From the NCBI RefSeq assembly GCF_049537125.1, contig NZ_JBMVQY010000001.1, positions 2,046,001-2,110,000 on the forward strand: a DNA stretch of 64,000 bases, written 5' to 3'. The first letter of the stretch is position 1; each line of letters starts with the position of its first letter. Below are positions 37,879 through 48,000 of this stretch, piece by piece. Made by a program: the position numbers and the translations under genes. The notes under the pieces were generated by a model, which ran no database searches, was not told where the DNA came from, and saw nothing but the letters and a program-made list of their open reading frames with translations. The DNA comes from Limisphaera sp026417315. GTDB taxonomy: Bacteria > Verrucomicrobiota > Verrucomicrobiia > Limisphaerales > Limisphaeraceae.

Positions 37879-39164
37879 CCTGCCCTCGCACGGTGAGGGC
37901 CGACAAAAGCCACACCCTCGATTTCCACTCGGAGTGCGGGGCGGCAAATGTCGGCGATCAGGTACAGCTTCGGGCATTTGGCCAGACGCCGTTCGCAAAC
38001 GGCGCGACAGGCCGGCACATCTTGCGGCCGCTTCACATACACCCGGGCGGAAACCAGGTCTTCCAGGCCCGCCTCCACCCCGGGCCAGCCGTGTCGGGCG
38101 AAGTTCTCCCCGCTCAGCAGCGCCGCGATGTTATCCAGAGTCTGTTCGGTTTGGGCGGTGGGGTCATCCGGATGTTCCACCTCGGCACCGACAATGCTGG
38201 CGGTTCCAGAGATCCAGATCCACAAGCCCTCCGGCAGGCGCAAGGCCACCGCCCGTGAGAACATCGGCGGTGGCGCCGCCAGATGAGGTGGGTAGCAATA
38301 GGCGGGCATTTGCAAGGGATTCTCCAGCCCCAGCAGGGCTCCCTTGCCGGACAAGCCCGTCAATGCGACGCTGGCCAGCGCCAGGGTTCCACCCGGTTCG
38401 GCTCCAATGCCCGTACTGGCCGGGTACAGGAACTCCGAAAGCGGCGGCGGAGCGGCCGGCCCGTCGGCGGCGCCGTCCACCACGGGGGGCCGAAGGATCT
38501 GGCGGAAGGCTTCCTCTCGGGCACGATTCAATTCCGCATAACGCCGCCCCGAACCATTCGGGCCCAAAATGTCCGGGACCTGCCACCACATGCGCACCAC
38601 ACTCCGCCAGTTTGCCCCCGCCTCGCGCAGCTGCCATCCGCAGCGGTCGAACAACTCCTGCGCCTGGGCCATGAGAGGAGCCCCGGGCAGGCGGGCGTAC
38701 AGGCCTGCCACATGGATCCACCGCAACCCTTCCTGTCGCACCTCCACGCGCCAGGGACTCTCCCGCTGCACCCGGACCTGCGGTCCGCCCACCGCCCACG
38801 CTTCCACCGCGACCCGCGCCCCGTCGGCGGGCGGTTGGAGCACCACGTGAGTCAAGGCCTGCGGATGACGGGGGAACGCCCCGAACACCGCCTCGCAAAA
38901 CTCCCGATCCGCCGCTTCCCTCACAAACACGGTTTGCGTCACCAGCTGCAACGGGGGATGCCAGCGCGCCAACTCGCCGGCCAGTCGATGAACGGTGTCG
39001 AAAACCTCAGCGCTGGATTCGCCGCGCACGGCCGGAGTGATCGAAAACGCCGTGTAAAGAGTCGAACCGATCGCGAAGGCGGACCAGGCAAGGTTCGAAT
39101 CACGCCGCGCCTCCACAGTCGCAGGCGTACCCAATCTGGTCTGGCTCCACTGCCCCGGTTTCAT
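37875..39164 (-). CDS. RidA-fold protein resembling FkbO/Hyg5-type chorismatases
   Basis: 429 residues from ATG at 39164. The C-terminal half contains LYPASTGIGAEPGG and ISGTASIVGAEVEHPDDP with AQTEQTLDNIAALL, matching the RidA-like fold of chorismate-cleaving enzymes (FkbO, Hyg5, XanB2). The N-terminal half also looks like a degenerate RidA domain, with FDTVHRLAGELARWHPPLQL. Those enzymes convert chorismate to hydroxybenzoate or related products plus pyruvate. The catalytic residues were not verified. The stop overlaps the DUF1549/1553 start, an unexpected coupling. A plain RidA-family protein is the alternative. Confidence 0.6.
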   Translation of the reverse strand: MKPGQWSQTRLGTPATVEARRDSNLAWSAFAIGSTLYTAFSITPAVRGESSAEVFDTVHRLAGELARWHPPLQLVTQTVFVREAADREFCEAVFGAFPRHPQALTHVVLQPPADGARVAVEAWAVGGPQVRVQRESPWRVEVRQEGLRWIHVAGLYARLPGAPLMAQAQELFDRCGWQLREAGANWRSVVRMWWQVPDILGPNGSGRRYAELNRAREEAFRQILRPPVVDGAADGPAAPPPLSEFLYPASTGIGAEPGGTLALASVALTGLSGKGALLGLENPLQMPAYCYPPHLAAPPPMFSRAVALRLPEGLWIWISGTASIVGAEVEHPDDPTAQTEQTLDNIAALLSGENFARHGWPGVEAGLEDLVSARVYVKRPQDVPACRAVCERRLAKCPKLYLIADICRPALRVEIEGVAFVGPHRARAG

Positions 39165-39270
39165 GCAAAGCCCGGCGCGCCCCTTCGACGGCCCGTCCTC
39201 ACCATATTCGGACGCCCGCACCAGAGCAATGGTTTCAACGTCTTCGTTGCCGGGGCATTTCAATTTCTGG

Positions 39271-39384
39271 GCCCCCCGGACTCAAGGATCCCGGGAAAAC
39301 GGCCTTGTCCCTCGGCTTTCCGGTGGCGAGGAGACCCTGAAATTCCGCCGGGCTTTCAGGGGTGTTCAAAACCCGAAATGCGCC
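39271..39384. repeat. Degenerate repeat, copy A
   Basis: About 70% identical by eye to copy B. Conserved blocks include GGCTTTCC, CTCCGCCG-like and CAAAACC. Read on the minus strand, both copies give FRVLNTPESPAEFQGLL-like peptides, so they may be decayed coding sequence. Confidence 0.6.
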
Positions 39385-39820
39385 GGACCGCGCACCCGCG
39401 GCGCCCGAGACCCTGTCTCCGCCAACGGTGCAAGCGAGGTATTCCAACGCAGCCCCATGGAGATCCCTTGCGCCAATCCCATCGGGACCGGGAAAGCTGG
39501 GTGCTCCCGCGCGCTTTGCGTTTGCCTCAACAGGTCGTAGACGCGCCGTTGCAGAGTGGCGCCTCGGGCAGCCGGGCCGCCTCGGTGCCGGGTGAACGCT
39601 TGCGCCTCCGGCGCGCCTTGTGGCTGCCCCATCGGGCCGGTAATTCACCACTCGGGGCAGCGCCTCGGGCAAGCGGGTTCCCGCACTTCACCCCGCCGAG
39701 AAGGGAGGGAATTCGGTGTGGCCACGCCCGGCCACCCCTGGGGGAGTCCCCAGCTTGGGCCCTCGACGCGCGGATGGGTCCGTGCGATCCGCTCACAGCG
39801 GAGGGAGCATTCGTCTTTGA

Positions 39821-39934
39821 GCCCCGGATTCGAGGATCCCAAGGAAATGCCGTGGTTCCCCGGCTTTCCCGGAGATGAGGACGCCCGAAAACTCCGCCGA
39901 GCTCTCGGGAGCGTCCAAAACCTGAAAGACGCCC
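39821..39934. repeat. Degenerate repeat, copy B
   Basis: The partner of copy A, 550 bp away in the same orientation. Its minus-strand reading is FQVLDAPESSAEFSGVL-like, with roughly half the residues identical to copy A. Confidence 0.6.
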
Positions 39935-40667
39935 TTTCGTCTCAACCGGCGGACATGATCGACACGGAGGTGGTTCTGTCCGGACGGCGGGGCTCCTCGC
40001 CCAGTTAGCGTGAGACCCTTCTTGTAAGGCCGTGCCCCTTTACCGTCGGGCCGGACGCACAGGGTGAGGCGTGTTTCGAAATGCCGACATGTGTTATCCG
40101 TCGAGCTTACGCCCCTGGGATGCGGGGCTTCCCGTCTCGAGCCATCGGCAGATCCGCGCCGGCGCGCCATCGATGCACCCCGCGGGCGCTCACCGGGCTG
40201 TGCGGACCCTGCCCCGGGTTGCCGTCGCGCTCTGGAACCGCGCGTTTACCTGTGCCCTCGGACGCACGCAGGCCCTCCGCGTCGAACTCGCCGACGTCAA
40301 GACCGTCTCAACCTCTTCCTTGTTCCCGGGCCGCCGCTTGGTTCGGAGAAGAACAACCACCAGGCGCAGGTGATGGACCGAAGCGACGGCCCCGGACAGA
40401 ACGCCTCCCGGCGGTTTGTCGTTGGGCCAATCGCGCGGGATGCCACCTGTACTGCGAATCTCGGGCGCGTTTGTGAGGGAGCCGGCATTTCAGGAGCGGT
40501 TCGGCCGGCACGGCCCAAGTGATCTTCTCCTCGCCAGGGCGCCGATCTCCGGGCGGCACTCGCCCCTCGCAGGGGGAGCCCGGGGCCGGCTCGCCGCAAG
40601 TCACCGACAATTTTTCGCAACGCACCGTTAGCGGCTCTTTTCTCCCATCTGCCATTCTAAAGCCGCC

Positions 40668-41390
40668 ATGAAAACAAAGGATCGTGCCTTGTCGGGTTTG
40701 AATCGTTGGTACACGGGATTCACCCTGGTGGAGTTGTTGGTGGTCATTGCGGTCGTGGCGCTTTTGGCAGGGCTTCTCCTGCCCGCCCTCGCGGCGGCAC
40801 ACGAAAAAGCCCGCCGCGCCAACTGCATCTCCAACCTTCGGCAGATTCACCTGGCCATTGCCATGTACGCGGACGATCACCACGACTGGTTACCGCCCAA
40901 GTTCGAGGTCAAGAAAACGGCTTTGAAGCCGGACGACCTCGCGAAGGGCAAACAGCTTCAGACGCTCACGAATGGCATCCATCGGGTGTTGGCTCCCTAC
41001 CTGGGCGGCGCGGACGCGCTGATTGCGGATGGACGATTCGGCGCTGCCCGCCTGTTCCTCTGTCCCTCGGACCGGGGCGATGTTACCAGCCGGGTTCCGG
41101 TTTTCGAGCGCCGCGGCACAAGTTATCAAGTGGAGGGGTCCGAACCGGGGCGCAAGCCGGAGGATCAACACAAAAACCGATTCACGCTGGCGATGACCAC
41201 CGACGTGGCCCGGGATTTGTTCAAACCTTGGGACTCTGATGACCCGCTCAAGGTCATGGAAAAGGTGGCCAAGGGGGAATTGGGCCCCGTCAAGTGGCAC
41301 AGTCGTTACTTCAACAAGGTAATGGGGGACGGGCGAGTCATCACGCTGAGCAGCAAAGAGCAGGACAAGGAGTCCAAGGGCGACGACTAG
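40668..41390 (+). CDS. Type II secretion/pseudopilin-like protein (prepilin N-terminal, H-X9-DG)
   Basis: 240 residues. The prepilin peptidase site and hydrophobic helix are clear: GFTLVELLVVIAVVALLAG, beginning near residue 17, with E5 of the mature protein. A conserved LLPALAAAHEKARRANC stretch and NLRQIHLAIAMYADDH follow. The C-terminal HSRYFNKVMGDGRV fits the H-X9-DG-type end of this large Planctomycetota/Verrucomicrobiota family. It is a pseudopilin-like envelope protein. The role of individual family members is mostly unknown. A PepSY gene follows. Confidence 0.88.
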   Translation: MKTKDRALSGLNRWYTGFTLVELLVVIAVVALLAGLLLPALAAAHEKARRANCISNLRQIHLAIAMYADDHHDWLPPKFEVKKTALKPDDLAKGKQLQTLTNGIHRVLAPYLGGADALIADGRFGAARLFLCPSDRGDVTSRVPVFERRGTSYQVEGSEPGRKPEDQHKNRFTLAMTTDVARDLFKPWDSDDPLKVMEKVAKGELGPVKWHSRYFNKVMGDGRVITLSSKEQDKESKGDD

Positions 41391-41435
41391 GGTTTCCCCG
41401 GCGCGCTGGTGTCCCTTCGCTTTCGGAAGCTGTAT

Positions 41436-42173
41436 ATGAGCTCCCTTCCACAACCCAAACACGCGGGACTGATCCGCATGCGTCAGTGGCATCGCTGGGG
41501 CGGCGTGGCCGCGGCCCTTTTCCTCCTCGTGTTCAGCATCACCGGCATGATTCTCAACTACAAGGAGCCGGTGCTGAACGCGTTGGGATTGGCGCCCCGC
41601 AAGGACAAAGAGGCGGCAACCGACACCCCGGCGATAGCGGTCCAACCACCTCGGGATGGCAACGATTCCTCTTTCGTACTGACGACCGCTACCCGGTGGA
41701 GCGACCTGCCGACTCTCCCCGAGGTTGTGCTCGAGAGGGCGCAGGAGATGTGGGGCCGGGTTCCATTGGAGCGCATGGAACTGCGCATGGAGCACGGCCG
41801 TTGGGTCTGGAAACTGAAGCGTCCCGGCGGTGAAGAGTTGATCGTGGACGCCTCAACGGGGGAAGCGATGGTGCGCGGCCGGTATGAACGACTCGGGCCC
41901 CCCGATGCCACCGGGCAGCGGGCCCGCTCCGTGGACTGGGGAAAAATCCTGCTGGACCTGCACACGGGCAAAATCGCGGGTGCCTGGGGCAAGGCCATCA
42001 TGACGCTGGCCGGGGGCGGTCTGTTGTTCCTCACCATCTCCGGCTTGTATGTGTGGTGCAAGCCCCTGCTCATCCGTCGGGGCCACGCGCGGGCGAGAAG
42101 GGACGCCCAGCTGCACCGAACATCCCATCGAGCCAAGGAAACCGAGGTCAAGGTGCCCGCCCAGGTGCCCTGA
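41436..42173 (+). CDS. PepSY-associated transmembrane protein
   Basis: 245 residues from ATG at 41436; a GTG at 41409 is possible. One helix near the N-terminus (WGGVAAALFLLVFSITGMIL) follows RMRQWHRW. A periplasmic PepSY-like domain (about 80-160) with WVWKLKRPGGEELIVDAST comes next. LHTGKIAG precedes a second helix (TLAGGGLLFLTISGLYVWC) and a basic tail. This is the architecture of PepSY-associated membrane proteins, often linked to iron reduction. The function here is not shown. Confidence 0.8.
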   Translation: MSSLPQPKHAGLIRMRQWHRWGGVAAALFLLVFSITGMILNYKEPVLNALGLAPRKDKEAATDTPAIAVQPPRDGNDSSFVLTTATRWSDLPTLPEVVLERAQEMWGRVPLERMELRMEHGRWVWKLKRPGGEELIVDASTGEAMVRGRYERLGPPDATGQRARSVDWGKILLDLHTGKIAGAWGKAIMTLAGGGLLFLTISGLYVWCKPLLIRRGHARARRDAQLHRTSHRAKETEVKVPAQVP

Positions 42174-42343
42174 AGAGCGATTCGCTTCCTTTCAACGTTC
42201 CGTTCTCGGGGAGCAGGCGCAGGAGGGGTGAGTCTGGATGCCGGACGCGCAGGCGAACCTTTGGTTTGCCGGCCCACGGAACCCGGTTTCCTTGCACCCG
42301 TTACAGCCTCGAGAAACAAACCAACCGTCAAAACAGAAAGAGC

Positions 42344-43720
42344 ATGAAGTCAGCCATCGCCATAGTTACGTCGCTTGTGTCCGGTCCCCGGGTGAAGTCG
42401 CTGCTTGCCGCGGGTCTTCTATCCGCCGGGGTCATCACATCGACCGCGCAAATCTCGCTCCTGGTGAGTTTCACAGAAGAGACCAAGATCAAGGGGCGAA
42501 TGACGCCGCTGGATGGTGCTCTTTATGCCGTCGCTGACAAAGGAGGGGCCGCCAACTACGGTTACATTGGCCGGTTCGATCCCGCCCACGGCACTTGGAG
42601 CGCATTGTATGAGTTCTCCCGGGAGACCAAAGTGAAAGGCGGTTTGATGCGCGTGGGCGATGCGCTCTGGTTTGTGTGTGAGAAGGGAGGGGCGGCCAAC
42701 GTGGGCTTTTTGGGAAGTTATAATCCCGCCGCCAACTCCCTGACCGTGCTGACGGAGTTTCCCCAGGACCTCAAGCCCAAGACGGCTCCCGTGCGCCTCG
42801 ACGATCGGGGTTGGTACTTTTTCACGGACAGGGGCGGGACCGCAGGCTTGGGCGCCCTGGTGCGATTCGAAACGAACGGCACCCTGACCGTGGCGGCCAG
42901 CTTCGATGTGAACACGGGCGTGAAATTCGAAACACCGCCGGTCGTCTGGCAGGGGCAGGTGTGGTACGCTGCGCGCGAAGGCGGCGATCTGACCCAGGTC
43001 TCTGGCAAGGGGGCGGGCGCGGTGGGCACCGTGGACCTCGATGCTGGCACCGTGGTTCGCCAACTGGCCCTGGTCGCGGCAGTGCATGGGGCCAAGATCC
43101 GTGCACTGGTGCCGTTTCAAGGCAGGCTCTATTACGCGGCGGAAGAAGGGGGCGACCCGGGGCTCAACAACGGCAAGGGTTACGGCGGCGTTGGGTGGTT
43201 CGACCCGAACAGCGGAGAGGCGCGGTTGATCCTTGTTTGCGACGGCCCCGGCACGGGCGCAAAGCCCAGGGATCTCGTCGTCGTGGGCGACGCGCTTTAC
43301 TTTGTCTGCGCCGAGGGCGGCTCGGCCGGCGGGGGTACCCTGGGGCGGATCCGGAATGGTACGGTGGAAATCGTGGCCTCCCTGGACGCCGACAGCGGGG
43401 CCAGGGCGGAGGCGCTGACGCCGTGGGAAGGTCGCCTGTATCTCACCACCGAACTGGGCGGAGCGAACTGGTTTGGGGGGATCGCCGCCCATGCGTTGTC
43501 CGTTCCGGGTGACGTCCTGCCGGTTTCGTTGATCTGGCAACGTTCGGCCCAACTGCTGGAGCTGCGCTGGTCCGTGCAACAACCATGGATCCTCGAGAGC
43601 GCCCCGGATCCGGACGGTCCCTGGAGCCCCGTGAACGTCACGGAGCCGGAGTCCGGCCGGGTCCTTTTCCCGATGAGCGAGGCGGCCCGATACTTCCGCC
43701 TGCGCTACCGCGGGCCTTGA
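42344..43720 (+). CDS. Exported GloVer-type repeat protein with shared C-terminal domain
   Basis: 458 residues from the ATG at 42344, which gives a signal peptide (SLLAAGLLSAGVITSTAQ). About seven repeats of 50-55 residues carry LYAVADKGGAANYGYIGRF-like motifs (LYxxxxxGGxxNxGxI), like the Gloeo-Verruco (GloVer) repeats of secreted beta-propellers. The last 65 residues form a different domain: LLELRWSVQQPWILESAPD, GPWSPVNV, then ARYFRLRYRGP at the end. This tail is shared with three other exported proteins here. Function unknown. Confidence 0.78.
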   Translation: MKSAIAIVTSLVSGPRVKSLLAAGLLSAGVITSTAQISLLVSFTEETKIKGRMTPLDGALYAVADKGGAANYGYIGRFDPAHGTWSALYEFSRETKVKGGLMRVGDALWFVCEKGGAANVGFLGSYNPAANSLTVLTEFPQDLKPKTAPVRLDDRGWYFFTDRGGTAGLGALVRFETNGTLTVAASFDVNTGVKFETPPVVWQGQVWYAAREGGDLTQVSGKGAGAVGTVDLDAGTVVRQLALVAAVHGAKIRALVPFQGRLYYAAEEGGDPGLNNGKGYGGVGWFDPNSGEARLILVCDGPGTGAKPRDLVVVGDALYFVCAEGGSAGGGTLGRIRNGTVEIVASLDADSGARAEALTPWEGRLYLTTELGGANWFGGIAAHALSVPGDVLPVSLIWQRSAQLLELRWSVQQPWILESAPDPDGPWSPVNVTEPESGRVLFPMSEAARYFRLRYRGP

Positions 43721-43914
43721 GCGGGGCCGCTCGCCTGCCGCGGCGCGCGGCCTGGATGCGGCGTTCACGAGATCTGCCCCGGGCGGATACGGGTCCGCTG
43801 CAAGAATGCCTGGCGCGGCCTGCCCGCAGAAAGGCCGCGGAACCCGCGCTCTCCGGGCTCGGCAGCGCGGGCCGCCCTTGACCCAACCAGGGCTGCGCCT
43901 ACCATCCCGACTCG

Positions 43915-44652
43915 ATGAGTCCCGACGAACTGCGGGCGCGCGTGGCCGAACTGCGCTGGCATCACACCATCGACCTCGGCCATGGCATTGTGACCCCCGG
44001 CCAGGACAACAGTCCCCGTAAGCTGGCGCGCTTGAAATTGCCGGCCTCCCTGGCGGGCAAGACCGTGCTGGATGTGGGCGCCTGGGACGGCTTTTTCTCT
44101 TTCGAAGCCGAGCGACGAGGTGCCGCCCGCGTGTTGGCCACGGATTCCTATTGCTGGAACGGGTCCCATGAATGGGGGAGCAAACGCGGTTTCGACCTCG
44201 CCCGCCAGGTGCTCGGCAGCAGGGTCGAAGACAAGATCATCGACGTGCTCGAATTGTCTCCGGAAACGGTGGGGATGTTCGACATCGTGCTGTTTCTGGG
44301 CGTGCTGTATCACATGAAGCATCCGCTCTTGGCCCTGGAGCGTGTGGCCAGCGTTACCCGTGAGTTGATGATCCTCGAAACCATGGTGGATCTGCTCCAC
44401 TACCGGCGACCGGCCATCGCGTTTTATCCCGGCGACGAAATGGGCCGGGACCCGACCAACTGGTGCGGGCCGAATCCGCCGGCCGTGGTGGCCATGTGCC
44501 AAACGGTGGGCTTCCGACGCGTCGAGATCGTCTCGGGCGTGCGGCCCTGGTGGTGGCGATGGGCGCGGGCGGCCTGGCTGCGTTGGAGACGCGGTTTTGC
44601 ATTCTTTCCCCTGGCCCGCACGGACCGCATCGTGGTGCACGCCTGGAAGTAG
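43915..44652 (+). CDS. CmoB-like / class I SAM-dependent methyltransferase
   Basis: 245 residues. SAM motif I is VLDVGAWDGFFSFEAERRGA (about 52-71), followed by VLATDSYCW. The motif MFDIVLFLGVLYHMKHPLLAL (about 121-141) fits the tRNA mo5U34 methyltransferase CmoB/DUF1698 branch, and HHTIDLGHGIVTPG near residue 16 does too. The usual substrate is carboxy-SAM or SAM; the enzyme could act on tRNA or on a glycan. CmoB proper is about 320 residues, so this is a shorter relative. Confidence 0.75.
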   Translation: MSPDELRARVAELRWHHTIDLGHGIVTPGQDNSPRKLARLKLPASLAGKTVLDVGAWDGFFSFEAERRGAARVLATDSYCWNGSHEWGSKRGFDLARQVLGSRVEDKIIDVLELSPETVGMFDIVLFLGVLYHMKHPLLALERVASVTRELMILETMVDLLHYRRPAIAFYPGDEMGRDPTNWCGPNPPAVVAMCQTVGFRRVEIVSGVRPWWWRWARAAWLRWRRGFAFFPLARTDRIVVHAWK

Positions 44653-45072
44653 AAGAACTGGCGTGCGCCCCGAGGGGACCTGTGGGACCTTTCGGGCGTG
44701 TGCTTCGGGCCCGCAAGAGGTTCCGGCTCAACCTGGAGCGGGTCCATTTGCCCGATCTGCCGGAGGACCGCGGCGCCTCCCGGGGAAGACGGATGCCGGA
44801 CCTCGCGCGGATTCAGCGGGCATGCGCGTCCATCCGGCTCCGAGTTTTCCTTGACACCCCTTTCTGGCGTGTTAGACAAGGCGGCGGTATGCTCCACGCC
44901 GGGATCCAGACCCGAGTTCGTGTGAGGCATCATTACGCCGCGGGTGTACTCCCTCGCCGGCGGCGGTGCGGTCGGAGTCCCGCGGGAGTCTCTGAACCAT
45001 CAAACCCGACAACCCATCTGCTCTGCCTGTCGATTCTGTGCAGGCGGCAGGAACGCCAGAAGGACCCCAGCC
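44653..45072. other. Intergenic region
   Basis: About 420 bp between the methyltransferase and the PA14 protein gene. No gene or structured RNA is recognised. Confidence 0.4.
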
Positions 45073-48000
45073 ATGAGAATCCTCCGCAACTTGGTTCTGT
45101 GTGCGACCCTGGGAATCGGAACCACCCTGTGGGCGGCGAACATCGCGTGGGTCAGCTTCCATCCAGCCGATAACTCTCCGTCGAGCGGTGCGTCCGGCCT
45201 GGGCTTTACGAACGCGCCCGATGCACCTTACACGCAGCTCCTGCGTGCCAACGGACACACCGTGACCCGGGTCGTGGTGTTCGACAACGCCACGCCGGAA
45301 ACGGTGGGCTTCCTGAACCAGTACGATCTGGTGATCATCAGTCGGTCTGTGAACAGCGGGTTCTTTGAGACGGCGACAGAGAATGCCGCATGGCACGGAC
45401 TGCGTGCGCCCGTTATGATCCTGGGCGGCTACGTGTTGCGGAACAACCGCCTCGGCTTCACCACCGGCACCACCATTCCCGACACGGCCACTTATGACCT
45501 GCGCCTGCGGGTCAACGATCCGTCCCATCCCATCTTCTCGGGCATTCAACTGGATGCGAACAACGTGACGGTGCAGCCGTATGCCACGATCATGGAGTGG
45601 AACGGGGTGGTGCAGCGCGGCATCTCGGTCAACACCGATCCCGTGGCCGGTGGGGGTCGGGTCCTGGCCGTGGTCGGGAGCGAAGGCGACCCGGCGTATA
45701 ATGGCATGATCATCGGGGAGTGGGACAAGGGAGCGGTGATGGCCGGAGCGGGGAATGCCACGCTGGGAGGACCGCGCATGGTGTTCCTCACCGGCAGCCG
45801 GGAGGCGGCCGGCCAGTCTTCCGAGATCGCCGGCATGTACGATCTGATCGGCATCGGCCCCCAGTTGTTCCTGAACGCCGTCAGCTACATGGCGGCCAAG
45901 GCACCTCCGCCCCCACCGGATCTGGCGGTGGTGAGCAGCACGGTGGGCGATGTCACCGGCAGTGAGGGCAGTCTGCTGACCTTCAGTTTTGTAGTGACCA
46001 ACCGGACCCTGGCCAATGCACTCCTGGGTCCCGGCAATTATCAGTGGTACATCAACGACCAGCCGGTCACCAACGCGACGGGCAGCCAGTATTCGTTCAT
46101 TCCGAGTGTCGTCCAGAGCGGCCTGCGCATCTACTGCCGTGCCGCTGTCGGTGAGACAGCGTTGCTGAGCGCCACTGGCACCGTCACCGTGGTCACCGGC
46201 TCGGAGAGCACCGGCTACCTCAAATGGGAGTACTATCCGGGTCGCACCCTCACTGATTTGCGCTCCGGCAACCACGGCCGGCCGGCACAGATCCGCGCTC
46301 TGACTGCGTTCGACGGTCCCCAGAACTTTGCCGACAACTACGCCAGCCGGATCAGTGGACTGTTCGTGCCGCCGGTCACGGGGAACTATGTGTTTTTCAT
46401 CGCTGCGGACGATGATGCCGACCTGTATCTGGGCACCAACGCCAGCCCGGCCAGCAAACGCCTGATCGCCCAGCAGGAAGGTTGGTCGGGCCGGAACAAC
46501 TGGATCACCCACGGGGGTGGTGGCAGTGCCATCGCCTGGTCGCAGAAGCGCTCCGATATGTGGAGTCCTGACGGCGGCATGAACCAGCCGTACAACGCGG
46601 GCATCCCGTTGGTGGCCGGGCAGAAGTACTGGATCGAAGCCGTTCATCGGGAAGGCGGTGGCGGAGACAATCTGGGCGTTTACTTCATCCTCAAAGGTTC
46701 GAGTGACCCGGTGGACGGCGAACCTTCGAACCTGACGAACGGCGTCATTCGGATGCTGACGTGGACGCCGAGGACGCTGACGATCACGCGGCAGCCGCAG
46801 TCGGTGACGCAGTGGGAGGGCCTGGATGTGACGTTCAGCGTGGAGGTCTCGACCGATGCGGAGCTCACGCCCGCGTACCAGTGGCAGCGCAACGGAGTGG
46901 ACCTGCCCGGCCGTACAGGTCCGACGCTCAACCTCGTGGCCTCCATGGCCGACAACGGCGCTCGGTATCGTTGCGTGGTCAGCATCCCCGGCACGGGATT
47001 GACCGTCACCAGTGACGAGGCCACCTTGACGGTGCAGCAGTCGGTCTTCATCCCGGGGATTGTTCGGCGCGAGATGTGGGGGCCCGGCAACAGCAGCGTG
47101 ACGCGCGTGATGGTGGAGAACAACCAGGCCGGGCCGCCCGACCTGCGGGATTTCCTGACCACGATCGACCTGGACTCGCTGGGCGACAACTACGTGCAGC
47201 GCTTGAGCACGTGGTTCGTGCCGCCGACGACCGGTCGGTATGTGTTCTACCTGTCCTCCGACGACGACAGCGACTTGTTCCTCAGCACGGATGAGAACGA
47301 GGCCAACAAGCGGCTGATTGCGCAGCAGCCTTCGTGGAACGGCACGCGTGCCTGGCAATCCGGCAACAATGTCTCGCAACGCAACTCCGACACGTTCGTG
47401 GCACCGGATGGGAGCATGCCCGGCCAGGGCGGCATCCCGCTGACCGCGGGGCAGCGATACTACTTGGAAGTCGTGCAGCATGAGGGCACGGGCGGCGACA
47501 ACGTAGCAGTGTACTACACGCTGTACGGCGAGCCGGCGCCTACGGATGGGACCCCGTCGAATCTGCGGGGCAACGTGATCGGGCTGAAACTGCCGGCGCC
47601 CACCTCGCTGAGCATCACGCAGCAGCCGCAGAACACCACGGTGCGCGCTTGGCATCCGGCGGTGTTCACCATCGGCGTGGCCACGGATGCGATTTATCCG
47701 CCCACCTATCAGTGGCGGCGCAACGGCCAGCCGATCGCCAACGCCACCAGCACCGTGTACTCCTTCGTCACCTCGACCAACGACAACGGGGCGACGTTCG
47801 ACTGCGTGGTGACGCTGTCGCAGTACGGATCGGTGACCAGCCAGGTGGCCGCGGTGTCGGTGTTGACCGACACCGTCTTCGTGCCGGGCCAACTGAAGGT
47901 GGAGCACTTCCCGGGTGCCGGGTTTGACGCGGTGCTCTACGGCAACGTGGGCTTGGCGCCGGTGATCACGAACTGGACGATCTTCGAGTCGCCCACCAAC

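Larger units (their letters stand above)
39165..40667. other. Gene desert of 1.5 kb with a diverged 113-bp repeat pair
   Basis: No supported gene. Two diverged copies of a roughly 113-bp sequence lie at about 39271-39384 and 39821-39934. A hairpin with 8-bp arms (39623-39630 and 39654-39661) lies between them. The region separates divergent transcription units and should hold both promoters, but none is clear. Confidence 0.6.

Noticed and set aside
39085..39105. A tRNA T-loop-like GGTTCGAATC sequence.
   Set aside because: It lies inside the RidA-like coding sequence and no cloverleaf can be built around it.
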